Program-made: the position numbers and the translations under genes
In this document: positions 45,053 through 53,908 of the stretch, in pieces
Layout of the letters: each line of letters opens with the position of its first letter
Position numbering within the stretch: the stretch's first letter is position 1
NCBI RefSeq assembly: GCF_030403745.1
Contig: NZ_JAQMWP010000002.1
Span: forward strand, 248,001-312,000
Origin: Streptomyces sp. S.PB5
GTDB lineage: Bacteria; Actinomycetota; Actinomycetes; Streptomycetales; Streptomycetaceae
Length of the DNA: 64,000 nucleotides
Reading direction: 5' to 3'
Notes under the pieces: model-generated
Databases searched by the model: none
Told to the model about the DNA's origin: nothing
Seen by the model: only the letters and a program-made list of their open reading frames with translations

Positions 45053-46323
45053 CGGCCCACCCCCATCGCCCGTCCCGCCTTACCGGTCTCCGTCGCGCGG
45101 GTCACCGACTCGTCCGCTCGGTGGGACAGGCTGATCACCCCGCTGAGGCGTTCCACCGCCTCCGGTACCTCCCAGTCGTCGCGTCGGAGCGCGGCGAGGG
45201 TCGTGGCGGGGGCGACCAGCAGGTCGGGGGCGCCGGTCTCCAGGGCGCGGATCAGTACCGCCCAGCCCGCTTCCCACCGCTCCCGCTCCGGTCGGGCGCC
45301 GACGGCGGCGACGACGGCCTCCAGCGCGGCCTGCCGCAGATCGCCCCGTTCCGGGAGGTCGGCGGAGGCCGGGTCGGCGAGCAGGGTCTCCGGGTCCGGG
45401 AGGTCCATCCGGTCCAGGTGGGCGAGGAGTTCCAGCCCGGGGCCGTCACCGACCGCGCCCCGCACCAGCAGCGCCAGCACCTCCCGCGACACGCCGGCCG
45501 CCGTACCGAACGCGAGCAGCGTCAACGCGGCCTCCCAGCTCCGGGGCGAGGGCCAGGCGCCACCGCGCCGCACCTCGGTGCTCGGCAGCCGGTGGATGAG
45601 CGTCGGCCGGGCCTTGAGGAACCCGCAGACCGCGCGCCGGGCGTACGTCACGGCGTCCGTCAGCAACTCCCGGTCGAGGAAGGGGAGTTCGGCCCGCGGC
45701 CAGATCCCGCCGAGGCCCCGCACCACCACGTCCTGGTCGTGCACCCAGTACAGGTGCACGAACCGGTTGGCCAGCGGCGGGCTCAGCTCCCACCCGTCCG
45801 CCGCCGAAGCCCGTGGGTTCGCGGCGGCCACGATCCTTACCCCCGGCGGCAGTTGCAGCGCGCCGACCCTGCGCTCCAGCACCACCCGGAGCAGCGCGGC
45901 CTGCACGGCCGGAGTGGCGGTGGAGAGTTCGTCCAGGAACAGCAGCCCCCGTCCGGCCCGCACGAGTTCCACGGCCCACTGCGGCGGCGCCATCGGCACA
46001 CCCCGCACCTCGGGGTCGTCGCCGACGATGGGCAGCCCGGAGAAGTCGGTCGGTTCATGAACACTGGCGATCACGGTTGTCAGCGGCAGGCCGAGGGAGT
46101 CGGCGAGCTGTGTCAGCGCGGCGGTCTTGCCGATGCCCGGCTCGCCCCAGAGCAGCACGGGCAGATCTGCCGCGACGGCCAGGGTGAGCGCTTCGAGCTG
46201 TTCGTCGGGGCGGGGTTCGGTGGTGGTCGTCCGAAGGAGTGTCAGGAGGGAGTCTGCGACGGCGAGTTGGGGGGCATCGCCGGTGGCGAAGGGGTCGACG
46301 GGCAGGAGCGTGCTGGAAGTCAT
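45049..46323 (-). CDS. MoxR-type AAA+ ATPase
   Basis: A 424-residue AAA+ protein. Walker A is GEPGIGKT (60-67), Walker B GLLFLDELST, sensor 1 IVAAANPRASAADGWELSPPLANRF, with the MoxR-like PEVRGVPMAPP insertion. MoxR ATPases act as chaperones or co-factor-inserting machines together with VWA proteins; the DUF2201/VWA gene is translationally coupled downstream. The ATG at 46323 has AGGTG at a 6-nt spacing; ATG 46329 and the longer frame are rejected. Confidence 0.87.
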   Translation of the reverse strand: MTSSTLLPVDPFATGDAPQLAVADSLLTLLRTTTTEPRPDEQLEALTLAVAADLPVLLWGEPGIGKTAALTQLADSLGLPLTTVIASVHEPTDFSGLPIVGDDPEVRGVPMAPPQWAVELVRAGRGLLFLDELSTATPAVQAALLRVVLERRVGALQLPPGVRIVAAANPRASAADGWELSPPLANRFVHLYWVHDQDVVVRGLGGIWPRAELPFLDRELLTDAVTYARRAVCGFLKARPTLIHRLPSTEVRRGGAWPSPRSWEAALTLLAFGTAAGVSREVLALLVRGAVGDGPGLELLAHLDRMDLPDPETLLADPASADLPERGDLRQAALEAVVAAVGARPERERWEAGWAVLIRALETGAPDLLVAPATTLAALRRDDWEVPEAVERLSGVISLSHRADESVTRATETGKAGRAMGVGR

Positions 46324-46426
46324 GGGCATCACCTGGGTGGGATGAGGGGGACGGGAGGACCCGTCCCGGATGTCGTGGGACGCCGAGAGAGGCGCGGGAG
46401 TCGAGTGGTGGCAGCCGTCGATCATT

Positions 46427-46482
46427 GACCGGCGACCGGCGACCGGCGACCGGCGACCGGCGACCGGCGACCGGCGACCGGT
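46427..46482. repeat. Heptanucleotide tandem array (GACCGGC, 8 units)
   Basis: Seven perfect GACCGGC units and a final GACCGGT, ending on the first base of the stop triplet of the upstream gene (TCA on plus, 46482-46484). It lies between that gene and the ATPase. A 7-bp period shifts frame with each unit change. Confidence 0.9.
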
Positions 46483-47987
46483 CAGCGGGCCAGGCCCGTG
46501 CGCGGCCGGGTCCGGCCGTTGAGCTTCTGGCGGATCGTGTGAGGTGTACGGCGGTCGAGCCGCGGCCGGTGGCTCGTGCGCCCCTGGTCCGAGGCGTCCC
46601 CGCCTCCCGCCGCACCCGCGGCGGGGTGCACGGGCAGCAGCCCCGACCGGAACAGCCCGTGGTCGATACGGCGGACCGCGGCCGTCTCCAGCTCGTCCCG
46701 GAGCGGCCCGTCCCGCAGCACCGCGGCGGGGCCGAGCAGCCCCTCGACCACGGCCAGCGCCCCGGCGACATCACCATGGAGCAGCCGGTCGCGGACCGCC
46801 GGCAACGCCTCCGGGCTCCGGTGCACGGTGTCGATCGCCCGCAGACAGGGCAACGGCGGCCCACCGAGCGCCACCAGCAGCTCCTCGCGCCGCAGTTGGG
46901 CAGGGTCGTGATCGACGGCGGTCAGCACGCCGTTCCGCAGGGCGATCCGATGCACCTCGCCCCGGCACTCCACCCGGTGCGGATCACCGGACGAGCCGTC
47001 AGGCCCGGCGCCGGGCACGGAACCGGGTCCGGAACCGTGGACCGTGCTCACCCCACCGCCCGCCGGCAACGCGGCGGCGACGAGCGGATGCAGCCGCTCG
47101 ACCGGGACCAGCCCGGCCCTCAACAGTTCCAGGTCCGGCAGCACCCGGGCCGCCGCCTCCGGCAGCACCGGCAGCGCCGCGACCTCCTGCGGCGGCAAGC
47201 CCTCCCGCAGCGCCCGGACCGTCGGCACATGACTGTCATCCGGAGCCACCAGCTCGAACACGGCAAGCTCACGCGCACCGAGCCGCACCGTGAACGCCCC
47301 CCGGGACCGCCCCTCGGCCCGCAGCAGCACCTCCGCCTCGGCGGCCCAACCATCCACTGCCCACGAGGAGTCGAGACCGACGGACCACCCGAGAACCGCA
47401 CCGGGCGATGCCCCGCCGCTCCCGCCGCTCCCGTCGCCCCTGTCGGCCCCGCACCGCGCCGCCAGCTCCCCGCTGCGCCCCGCATCCCAGAGATGCCGAT
47501 GCAGATCGAGCCGGAACCGCCGGTCAGGATAAGGATGCGGATGATGCCCGGACTCGTTCTCCCCGGACCCCTCCCACAAGGCCAGCGCCATCCGCTGCCC
47601 CGCATCGGCCCGCATCGGCGGCGTCCGCACCACCAGCCGCACCGGTGCGGCACCGGACCCCAGGTCGTAGCGGGCCAGCGAAACGGTGAGCCCGGGCCGC
47701 AGCCGCCCGTCGGGGGCGATCCGCGGCATGTGCCAGCGCAGCAGATCCGGCGCGAGCCGACGCAGATCCGCACGAAGCGACGCGGTCAATGAAGTGCCGT
47801 GGCGGCGGCGCACGGCGCGCAGATCGAGATCGACATCGACCCGGGCGGCAGCGCAGGCGCCGGCCCAGTCACCCACGGCACGTCGTGCGGCAGCGGTCTC
47901 GATCATGGACGGTGGCACGGCGTACGCACGTACGCGCTGCCACATCAACAGGCGGGACGGAATCTCGTTCGCGAAGTGAGCTGCCAT
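46482..47987 (-). CDS. Unknown protein of the MoxR/VWA cassette
   Basis: A 501-residue protein I do not recognise. It begins MAAHFANEIPSRLLMWQRVRAYAVPPSMIETA, contains YPDRRFRLDLHRHLWDAGRSGELAARCG and AVRRRHGTSLTASLRADLRRLAPDLLRWHMPRI, and has a basic low-complexity tail. No transmembrane helix or catalytic motif is evident. It precedes the ATPase and DUF2201/VWA genes on the same strand, so it is a candidate substrate or third component. The array at its stop could change its C-terminus by slippage. Confidence 0.72.
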   Translation of the reverse strand: MAAHFANEIPSRLLMWQRVRAYAVPPSMIETAAARRAVGDWAGACAAARVDVDLDLRAVRRRHGTSLTASLRADLRRLAPDLLRWHMPRIAPDGRLRPGLTVSLARYDLGSGAAPVRLVVRTPPMRADAGQRMALALWEGSGENESGHHPHPYPDRRFRLDLHRHLWDAGRSGELAARCGADRGDGSGGSGGASPGAVLGWSVGLDSSWAVDGWAAEAEVLLRAEGRSRGAFTVRLGARELAVFELVAPDDSHVPTVRALREGLPPQEVAALPVLPEAAARVLPDLELLRAGLVPVERLHPLVAAALPAGGGVSTVHGSGPGSVPGAGPDGSSGDPHRVECRGEVHRIALRNGVLTAVDHDPAQLRREELLVALGGPPLPCLRAIDTVHRSPEALPAVRDRLLHGDVAGALAVVEGLLGPAAVLRDGPLRDELETAAVRRIDHGLFRSGLLPVHPAAGAAGGGDASDQGRTSHRPRLDRRTPHTIRQKLNGRTRPRTGLAR

Positions 47988-48077
47988 CAGCACTCACCCT
48001 GAGCGAACGATTCCCCCAATCCGTACGAGGAGAAGTTCATCATCGGCGGCATCATAAGCACCACGATCGCGATCTGT

Positions 48078-48119
48078 CAGCCGAGATTCTCCAGCCGGGA
48101 TTCATCAGCCGGGATTCAG
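48078..48119 (-). repeat. Three 14-bp tandem repeats spanning the GH67 stop codon
   Basis: CAGCCGAGATTCTC (48078), CAGCCGGGATTCAT (48092) and CAGCCGGGATTCAG (48106). The GH67 stop (TCA on plus, 48116-48118) is in the third unit. Confidence 0.8.
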
Positions 48120-50074
48120 TGGATGCGCCGCCCGCGCACGTCGCCCGCACCGGACTTCCGGAAGAAGTAGCTGTTGATCTGATCCCGCCACTCCCGTGCG
48201 CTGCGGACCTGCTCCTCGTACCGCTCCACCACCCGCACATACCGCTCCGCGTCGACGAGACCGGCCAGCGAGTCCCACACCGCACGGGCCTCCTCCACCT
48301 CCGCCACACCCTCGAAGTGCGTGTCGTAGATATGCTGGATCACCGTCTTCCCGCTCCGCAGCACATGCCGGTACGGCACATGGTGGAAGAACAGCAGCAG
48401 TTCGTCCGGGCAGGTCTCCGCGGACTCGTACACCTCGGCCCACCCCTTGCCGTACAGCCCCGCGAACCCGGTACCCGTGGCCCGGCTGCGGTCGACCCCG
48501 ACCCCGTCCCGGTCGGCGAAGTGATACGTCCCCCAAGGGCTGTACTCGTACCCGTCCACGCTCGGCCCGTAATGGTGACCGGGCTGCACCATGAACCCGA
48601 CCCCGAGCGGCGCGGTGTACTTCTCGTACGTCCGCCACGAGTCCTCCATCACCGCGCGCACCCCCGACGCGGCCTCCGCCCGGAAGGTGAGCCGGATCCA
48701 CTCGTCGAGGATCTCCAGCGGATCGGCGTCCGGCCGCCAGGCCAGCCGCCCGAAGGTGTAGAGGTTGGCCTGGGCCAGCGGATGCCCGGTCCAGAAGGGA
48801 TCGTCACCGGCATTGGACACGGCCACGAGCCCGCCACGCGCCAACTCCCCGACCCGCGGCCCCTCTTCAGGACCGGAGAGCCTGAACCGCAGCACCTCGC
48901 TCCACATCGGCCCCAGCCAGCACACATGCCGCTGCTGCCCGGTGTACTCCTGAGTGACCTGCAACTCCACCGCGAGCCGTGTGCCCGGCATCGCCCCGAT
49001 CAGCGGCGAGACCGGCTCCCGCACCTGGAAGTCCATCGGACCGTGCTTGACCTGGAGCACCGCATTCGGCGCGAACTCCCCGTCCAGCGGCACGAAATGG
49101 TCGTACGCCGCCCGTGCCCGGTCCGTCGTCCGGTCCCGCCAGTCCTGCCGGTGGTCGTACACGAACGCCCGCCAGTGGACCGTGCCTCCGTGCGGCTCCA
49201 GCGCGGCGGCCAGCATGTTCGCCCCGTCGGCGTGCGAGCGACCGTACGCGAACGGCCCCGGCTGCCCCTCGGAGTCGGCCTTCACCACATACCCGCCGAA
49301 GTCCGGGATCGCCTCGTACACCCGGTCCGTCGTCTCGGCCCACCACACCCGCACCCCTTCGTCGAGCGGATCGGCGGTCTCCAGCCCGCCCAGCACCACC
49401 GGCGCCGCGAAGGTGACCGACAGATGGGTCCGGATGCCGTACGGCCTCAACGCCCCGGCGATCGCGGCGACTTCGCCGATCCGCTCGGTCAGCAGCCGCG
49501 CCTCCGTCTCGTGCACGTTGACGTTGTTCACGGCGACGGCGTTGATCCCGCACGCGGCGAGCAGCCGGCCGTACGCCATGACCCGTTCGAGGTCCCCGCG
49601 CGCCCGTCCGTCCTCCCAGAACAGCGACCCGCCCGCGTACCCCCGCTCCACCTGCCCCATGACCGGGTGCACGGCCACGTTGTCCCAGTGGTCCAGCATC
49701 CGCAGGGCCGACGCGGGCCGGTGCTCCTCGTGTCGGTCCGCACCCCGGAAGGCGGCCTCCCCGAGCCGGACGACCTGGAAGAGACCGTGGAGCAGCCCGT
49801 GCCCGCCGGACGCGGTGACGATCGTACGGCCGCCACCGCGTTCGAGGACGAACGCCTCGCCGCCATCGCCATCGCCGCCGGTCGCTTCCAGCACCAGGTC
49901 GGACGGCCCGGGGGAGTCGTCCCGTGAGACGCTCCCCCCGAACCGTGCGCAGGCCTCGGCCACTTCCGTGTGCACGGTGTCGACCAGGGGGCCCGAGCCG
50001 CGGACCAGCGTCCGCCGGGTGCCGATCGACCGGAACACCTCGTACGGCAGCCATGCCGGATCGACACCGTGCAC
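48116..50074 (-). CDS. GH67 alpha-glucuronidase
   Basis: A 652-residue cytoplasmic enzyme. Family features are RMLDHWDNVAVHPVMGQVERGYAGGSLF, GINAVAVNNVNV, IPDFGGYVVKADSEGQPGPF, NAVLQVKHGPMDFQVREPVSP, and VGFMVQPGHHYGPSVDGYEYSPWGTYHFADR. It removes (4-O-methyl)glucuronic acid from the ends of imported glucuronoxylan oligomers. The GTG at 50074 (VHGVDPAWLPYE) follows a G-rich stretch; upstream sequence to 50245 is antisense shadow of GH92. It starts 20 bp after GH92 gene 2, so the two form an operon. Confidence 0.92.
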   Translation of the reverse strand: MHGVDPAWLPYEVFRSIGTRRTLVRGSGPLVDTVHTEVAEACARFGGSVSRDDSPGPSDLVLEATGGDGDGGEAFVLERGGGRTIVTASGGHGLLHGLFQVVRLGEAAFRGADRHEEHRPASALRMLDHWDNVAVHPVMGQVERGYAGGSLFWEDGRARGDLERVMAYGRLLAACGINAVAVNNVNVHETEARLLTERIGEVAAIAGALRPYGIRTHLSVTFAAPVVLGGLETADPLDEGVRVWWAETTDRVYEAIPDFGGYVVKADSEGQPGPFAYGRSHADGANMLAAALEPHGGTVHWRAFVYDHRQDWRDRTTDRARAAYDHFVPLDGEFAPNAVLQVKHGPMDFQVREPVSPLIGAMPGTRLAVELQVTQEYTGQQRHVCWLGPMWSEVLRFRLSGPEEGPRVGELARGGLVAVSNAGDDPFWTGHPLAQANLYTFGRLAWRPDADPLEILDEWIRLTFRAEAASGVRAVMEDSWRTYEKYTAPLGVGFMVQPGHHYGPSVDGYEYSPWGTYHFADRDGVGVDRSRATGTGFAGLYGKGWAEVYESAETCPDELLLFFHHVPYRHVLRSGKTVIQHIYDTHFEGVAEVEEARAVWDSLAGLVDAERYVRVVERYEEQVRSAREWRDQINSYFFRKSGAGDVRGRRIH

Positions 50075-50094
50075 CGGACCCCCAATTCGCCCGC

Positions 50095-53000
50095 TCAGGC
50101 GAGCAGTTCGACTTCGGACACCACGGCCTCGCCGTCCAGCACGAGGCGGTACCTCTCGTACGTACCCGGCGACCCCACCGTGAACGCGCGGGTCTGTCTG
50201 TCCCAGGCGAAGGACTGACCGGAGCGTTCGTCCAGGGTCCGCCACGAGGTTCCGTCGGACGACCCCTGGAGCTTCCAGCCCGTGGGTGCCTTCGCGCGGT
50301 CGGCGGGCGAGGTCAGCGTGTACTGCACCGCCTCCACCCCTTCAGACACCGGCAACTCGGCCTCGGACAGCGTGACTTCGGTAGCCGAGGTGTTGTCGAA
50401 GAGCCCTGCGGAGGGACCGCTTGCGGCCTTCAGTGCGTCCGTCCGGGGTGTCGGCACCTTGTCGTCCCGGGTGATCGACACGGGCGCCGAGTCCTTCCCC
50501 CACGACGAGGGCCGCGGGCCCATGTCGAAGGTCAGCGTGCCTCCCCTGGAGATCAGCGAGTGGGGGAGCGAAGTCGACGTCCAGGGAAGCCCGTTGACCC
50601 TCAGCCCCTGGACGTACACATTGCGGGCGCTGTTCCTCGGCGCCCTGACCACCAGTTCCCTCCCGTTCTCCAGATGCACGGTCGCCTTGGTGAACAAGGG
50701 GGAGCCGACGGCGTATTCACCGCTTCCCATCACCAGCGGATAGAAGCCGAGCGCGGAGAACAGGAACCACGCCGACTGCTCGCCGTTGTCCTCGTCCCCG
50801 TGGTAGCCCTGTCCGATCTCGCTGCCGGTGTACAGGCGCGACAGCACCTCGCGGACGTTCCGCTGGGTCTTCCACGGCTGCCCGGCCGCGTCGTACATGT
50901 AGTTCACATGGTGGGCCACCTGGTTGGAGTGCCCGTACATGCCCATCCGCACATCCCGGGCCTCCGTCATCTCATGGATGACCCCGGGGTAGGAGCCGAC
51001 GAAGTCCGGCGAGGCCGTCTCCGGGGTGGCGAAGTACGTGTCGAGCTTCTCGGCCAGCCCGGCGCGCCCTCCGTACAGATTGGCCAGGCCCCGGCTGTCC
51101 TGCGGGGCGGTGAAGGCGTAACCCCAGCCGTTGGTCTCGGTGTAGTCGTGGCCCCACACCCGCGGGTCGTACTTCGAGGACTCCACACGCCAGTCACCGG
51201 CCAGGTTCCGCCCCTGGAAGAACCCGGCCTCGGTGTCGAACAACTGCACATAGTCCTGGGCCCGGTCGAGGAAGTACTGCGACTCCTCCCGGTACCGCTT
51301 CTCACCCGTCTTCTCGTACAGCGCCCGCCCCATCCGGGCGATGCCGTAGTCGTTGAGGTAGCCCTCCAGCGCCCACGACAGCCCCTCGTGCGTCTCGGTG
51401 CTCGTGTAGCCGAGGAAGGGGGACGTCTCCATCCCCTTCCGCCCGACTCCGGAGGACGGAGGCACGACCGTCGCGTTCTTCAGCGCCGCCTCGTACGCCG
51501 CCTCGGCGTCGAAGTCCACGCCCTTGACGTACGCGTCGGCGAAGGCCACGTCCGAGGAGGTGCCGGTCATCAGGTCGGCGTACCCGGGGGAGGACCAGCG
51601 CGAGGTCCAGCCGCCGTCCTTGTACTGCTGCACGAACCCGTCGACCATCTCGCCCGCCTGAGCGGGCGTCAGAAGCGAGTACGCCGGCCAGGTCGTCCGA
51701 TAGGTGTCCCAGAAGCCGTTGTTGACGTACACCTTGCCGTCCACGATCTTCGCCCCGGTGTGCGTCGGAGTGTCCGGACCCGGCATCGGCGAGAACGGCG
51801 AGGCGTACCGGTACGTCGAACCCACCTTCTCGAAACCGGAGTTGGGGTAGAGATACAGCCGGTACAGGCTGGAGTACAGCGTGGTCAGCTGCTCCGGCGT
51901 CGCACCCTCGACCTCCACCTTGCCGAGCAGCCGGTCCCACTGCCGCTGCGCACGGTCCCGGACCGTCTCGAAACTCGTGCCGTCCGGGATCTCCTGCCGC
52001 AGATTGTCCTTCGCCTGGTCGACGCTGATGAGCGAGGTCGCGAGGCGCAGCGTGACGGTCCGGTCCTCGAACCGCAGATACCCCTTGACCCCGCTGGAGT
52101 CGCCCCCGGTCACCGGCTTGTCGAAGACCCCGTACACGAACAGCCGCGTGGCCCCCGCCGACAGCCCGGACTTCACGTCCGAGTACCCGGTGACGACGCC
52201 GTTCTCCTTGTCGAGCGTCAGCCCCGCCTGGTCGGTCACATTGTCGAAGAGGACGCTCGCCTCGTCCCCGGGGTAGGTGAAGCGCAGCGCCGCCGCGTGG
52301 TCGGTCGGCGCCATCTCCGCCTTCAGCCCGTTCTCGAACCGCACCCCGTAGTAGTACGGCCGCGCGGTCTCGTTCTCGTGCCGGAAGGCCAGCTCCCGGG
52401 CCTCACGCCCGGTGTCCGGCACCCCCGTGGCCACCGACGGCATCACCTGGAAGGTCTGCCGGTCACCCATCCAGGGGCTCGGCTCATGGCTCGCGCTGAA
52501 CGCCTGGATCGTCGGCAGATTGTCGTCGTTGTTGTCCCGCGCGTAGTCGTACAGCCAGCTCAGCGACCCGGCGTTCGTCACCGGCGTCCAGAAGTTGAAG
52601 CCATGCGGCACGGCCGTCGCGGGGAAGTTGTTGCCGCGGGAGAAACCGCCGCTGGAGTTGGTGCCACGGGTCGTGAGCGCGTAGTCCGACAGATGCGCCT
52701 TGGGCCTCTCGGGCGCGACAGACTCGATCCGGACGTCGTCCAGCCACCCCCGGAACTTCGCGGGCCCCGTGGGGGAGTCGTAGGCCACCAGGATCCGGTC
52801 GACCGTCTTGCCCGACGCCACCGCCCCGATCCGCGAGCGCACGTCGTTCCACTGGTTGACGTACAGCACCTTCGCGGCCCCCTGCCCCTGCGGCGACAGC
52901 GCGAATCCGTGCTGGTCCTGAGCCCCGAGCCCGCTGAGATACGTACCGTCCGTGAAGGCCAGGTCCACCGCCACATGCGTGGCGTCGTAGTCCCGGTCCC

Positions 53001-53871
53001 CGTCCGCCATCGACGGGAAGACCCGGTAGGACAGCCGGGTGTCCCGGCCGACCCTCACATTCACGTCGTACACCTTGTTGTACGAGTACGCCCGCCCGTC
53101 CGCGGTGTGCCGCCCCGCGTACCGCAGCGCCCGCTTCCCCGTGAAGCCCGCCCGTGCCTTCGCGGTGGGGGAGCCGTTCGGGCCGCGGTCGACCAGGGAG
53201 AGCATGTCCGGCGGCACGGGGCCCTCGTCGGGGCCCGTGGAGAACTGCACGTCGGCGAGCTGGAGGATGCCCGAGGCGCCGTTGTTGGCGGTGATGTCGA
53301 GGCGGAAGTGCCGGTACTCGGCCGGGCCTGTGATGTCGTACGACTTCGTCCGGAACCGTTCGTCGAACGCCTCGCCGGAGCGGGTGTCGAGGGTCTTCCA
53401 GTCCTTGCCGTCGGTCGAGCCCTTCAGGGTCCAGTCCCTGGGGTCGCGCTCGGCGTAGTCGTTGGCCGAGACCAGCGCGTAGGTGGTGATGGCCATCGGT
53501 TTGCCGAAGTCGAACTCCAGCCAGCCGGTGGGTTCGAAGGTCAGCCATTTGGTGCCGGGCTCGCCGTCGACGACCCGTTCCTTCACCTCGCCGCCGCCGG
53601 TGTTCTCGGCGCTCGCGCGGACGTCGTCGACCTGGTCGGTGACATTGCCCGGGATGCCGGTGCGGTAGCCGCCGTCGACGCCGGAAGCGCGCTCGACGGT
53701 GTTCACCCAGTCCGGCGGTGGATCGCCGGTCTCGAAGGAGGAGGCGAAGGCGCGGTCGGCGCCGGGCGCCTCCGGGAGGGCGGCCGCGGCCCCCTGCGAA
53801 CTCATTGCCAAAGCAAAGGCGGCCGTGAGAACGACCGCCGAACACCGTCTGTACCGAGCTCTGTGCCGCAT
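50095..53871 (-). CDS. Secreted GH92 alpha-mannosidase with CBM32/F5-8C-type modules
   Basis: A 1258-residue precursor. A basic signal peptide (MRHRARYRRCSAVVLTAAFA) is followed by an F5/8C-type module (residues about 95-205), a GH92 core with GNNFPATAVPHGFNFWTPVTNAG, VYVNNGFWDTYRTTWPAYSLL, YGHSNQVAHHVNYMYDAAGQP and GDEDNGEQSAWFLFSALGFYP, and a C-terminal F5/8C-like module. It differs from gene 1 in having HSNQ where gene 1 has NEPS, so linkage preference may differ. ATG 53871 has AGGAGGG upstream. The identical LacI-type operator lies 26 bp before the start. Confidence 0.92.
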   Translation of the reverse strand: MRHRARYRRCSAVVLTAAFALAMSSQGAAAALPEAPGADRAFASSFETGDPPPDWVNTVERASGVDGGYRTGIPGNVTDQVDDVRASAENTGGGEVKERVVDGEPGTKWLTFEPTGWLEFDFGKPMAITTYALVSANDYAERDPRDWTLKGSTDGKDWKTLDTRSGEAFDERFRTKSYDITGPAEYRHFRLDITANNGASGILQLADVQFSTGPDEGPVPPDMLSLVDRGPNGSPTAKARAGFTGKRALRYAGRHTADGRAYSYNKVYDVNVRVGRDTRLSYRVFPSMADGDRDYDATHVAVDLAFTDGTYLSGLGAQDQHGFALSPQGQGAAKVLYVNQWNDVRSRIGAVASGKTVDRILVAYDSPTGPAKFRGWLDDVRIESVAPERPKAHLSDYALTTRGTNSSGGFSRGNNFPATAVPHGFNFWTPVTNAGSLSWLYDYARDNNDDNLPTIQAFSASHEPSPWMGDRQTFQVMPSVATGVPDTGREARELAFRHENETARPYYYGVRFENGLKAEMAPTDHAAALRFTYPGDEASVLFDNVTDQAGLTLDKENGVVTGYSDVKSGLSAGATRLFVYGVFDKPVTGGDSSGVKGYLRFEDRTVTLRLATSLISVDQAKDNLRQEIPDGTSFETVRDRAQRQWDRLLGKVEVEGATPEQLTTLYSSLYRLYLYPNSGFEKVGSTYRYASPFSPMPGPDTPTHTGAKIVDGKVYVNNGFWDTYRTTWPAYSLLTPAQAGEMVDGFVQQYKDGGWTSRWSSPGYADLMTGTSSDVAFADAYVKGVDFDAEAAYEAALKNATVVPPSSGVGRKGMETSPFLGYTSTETHEGLSWALEGYLNDYGIARMGRALYEKTGEKRYREESQYFLDRAQDYVQLFDTEAGFFQGRNLAGDWRVESSKYDPRVWGHDYTETNGWGYAFTAPQDSRGLANLYGGRAGLAEKLDTYFATPETASPDFVGSYPGVIHEMTEARDVRMGMYGHSNQVAHHVNYMYDAAGQPWKTQRNVREVLSRLYTGSEIGQGYHGDEDNGEQSAWFLFSALGFYPLVMGSGEYAVGSPLFTKATVHLENGRELVVRAPRNSARNVYVQGLRVNGLPWTSTSLPHSLISRGGTLTFDMGPRPSSWGKDSAPVSITRDDKVPTPRTDALKAASGPSAGLFDNTSATEVTLSEAELPVSEGVEAVQYTLTSPADRAKAPTGWKLQGSSDGTSWRTLDERSGQSFAWDRQTRAFTVGSPGTYERYRLVLDGEAVVSEVELLA

Positions 53872-53896
53872 ACGCCAGCGCCCTCCTGCCATCGCA

Positions 53897-53908
53897 GACA
53901 ACGTTGTC
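53897..53908 (-). promoter_or_regulatory. LacI-type palindrome before GH92 gene 2
   Basis: GACAACGTTGTC, identical to 32361-32372; it continues as CAGACAACGTTGTCAAC here. Its position next to the start suggests repression. Confidence 0.72.

Noticed and set aside
46427..46482. Heptamer array as a CRISPR array
   Set aside because: 7-bp units with no spacers and no cas genes; it is a simple tandem repeat.
50540..50590. Sequence GAGTGGGGGAGCGAAGTCGA resembling the palindromic mini-element at 32704
   Set aside because: It encodes a segment (LPHSLISRGGTLTFDMG) that fits the normal GH92 family pattern, so no insertion is needed to explain it.
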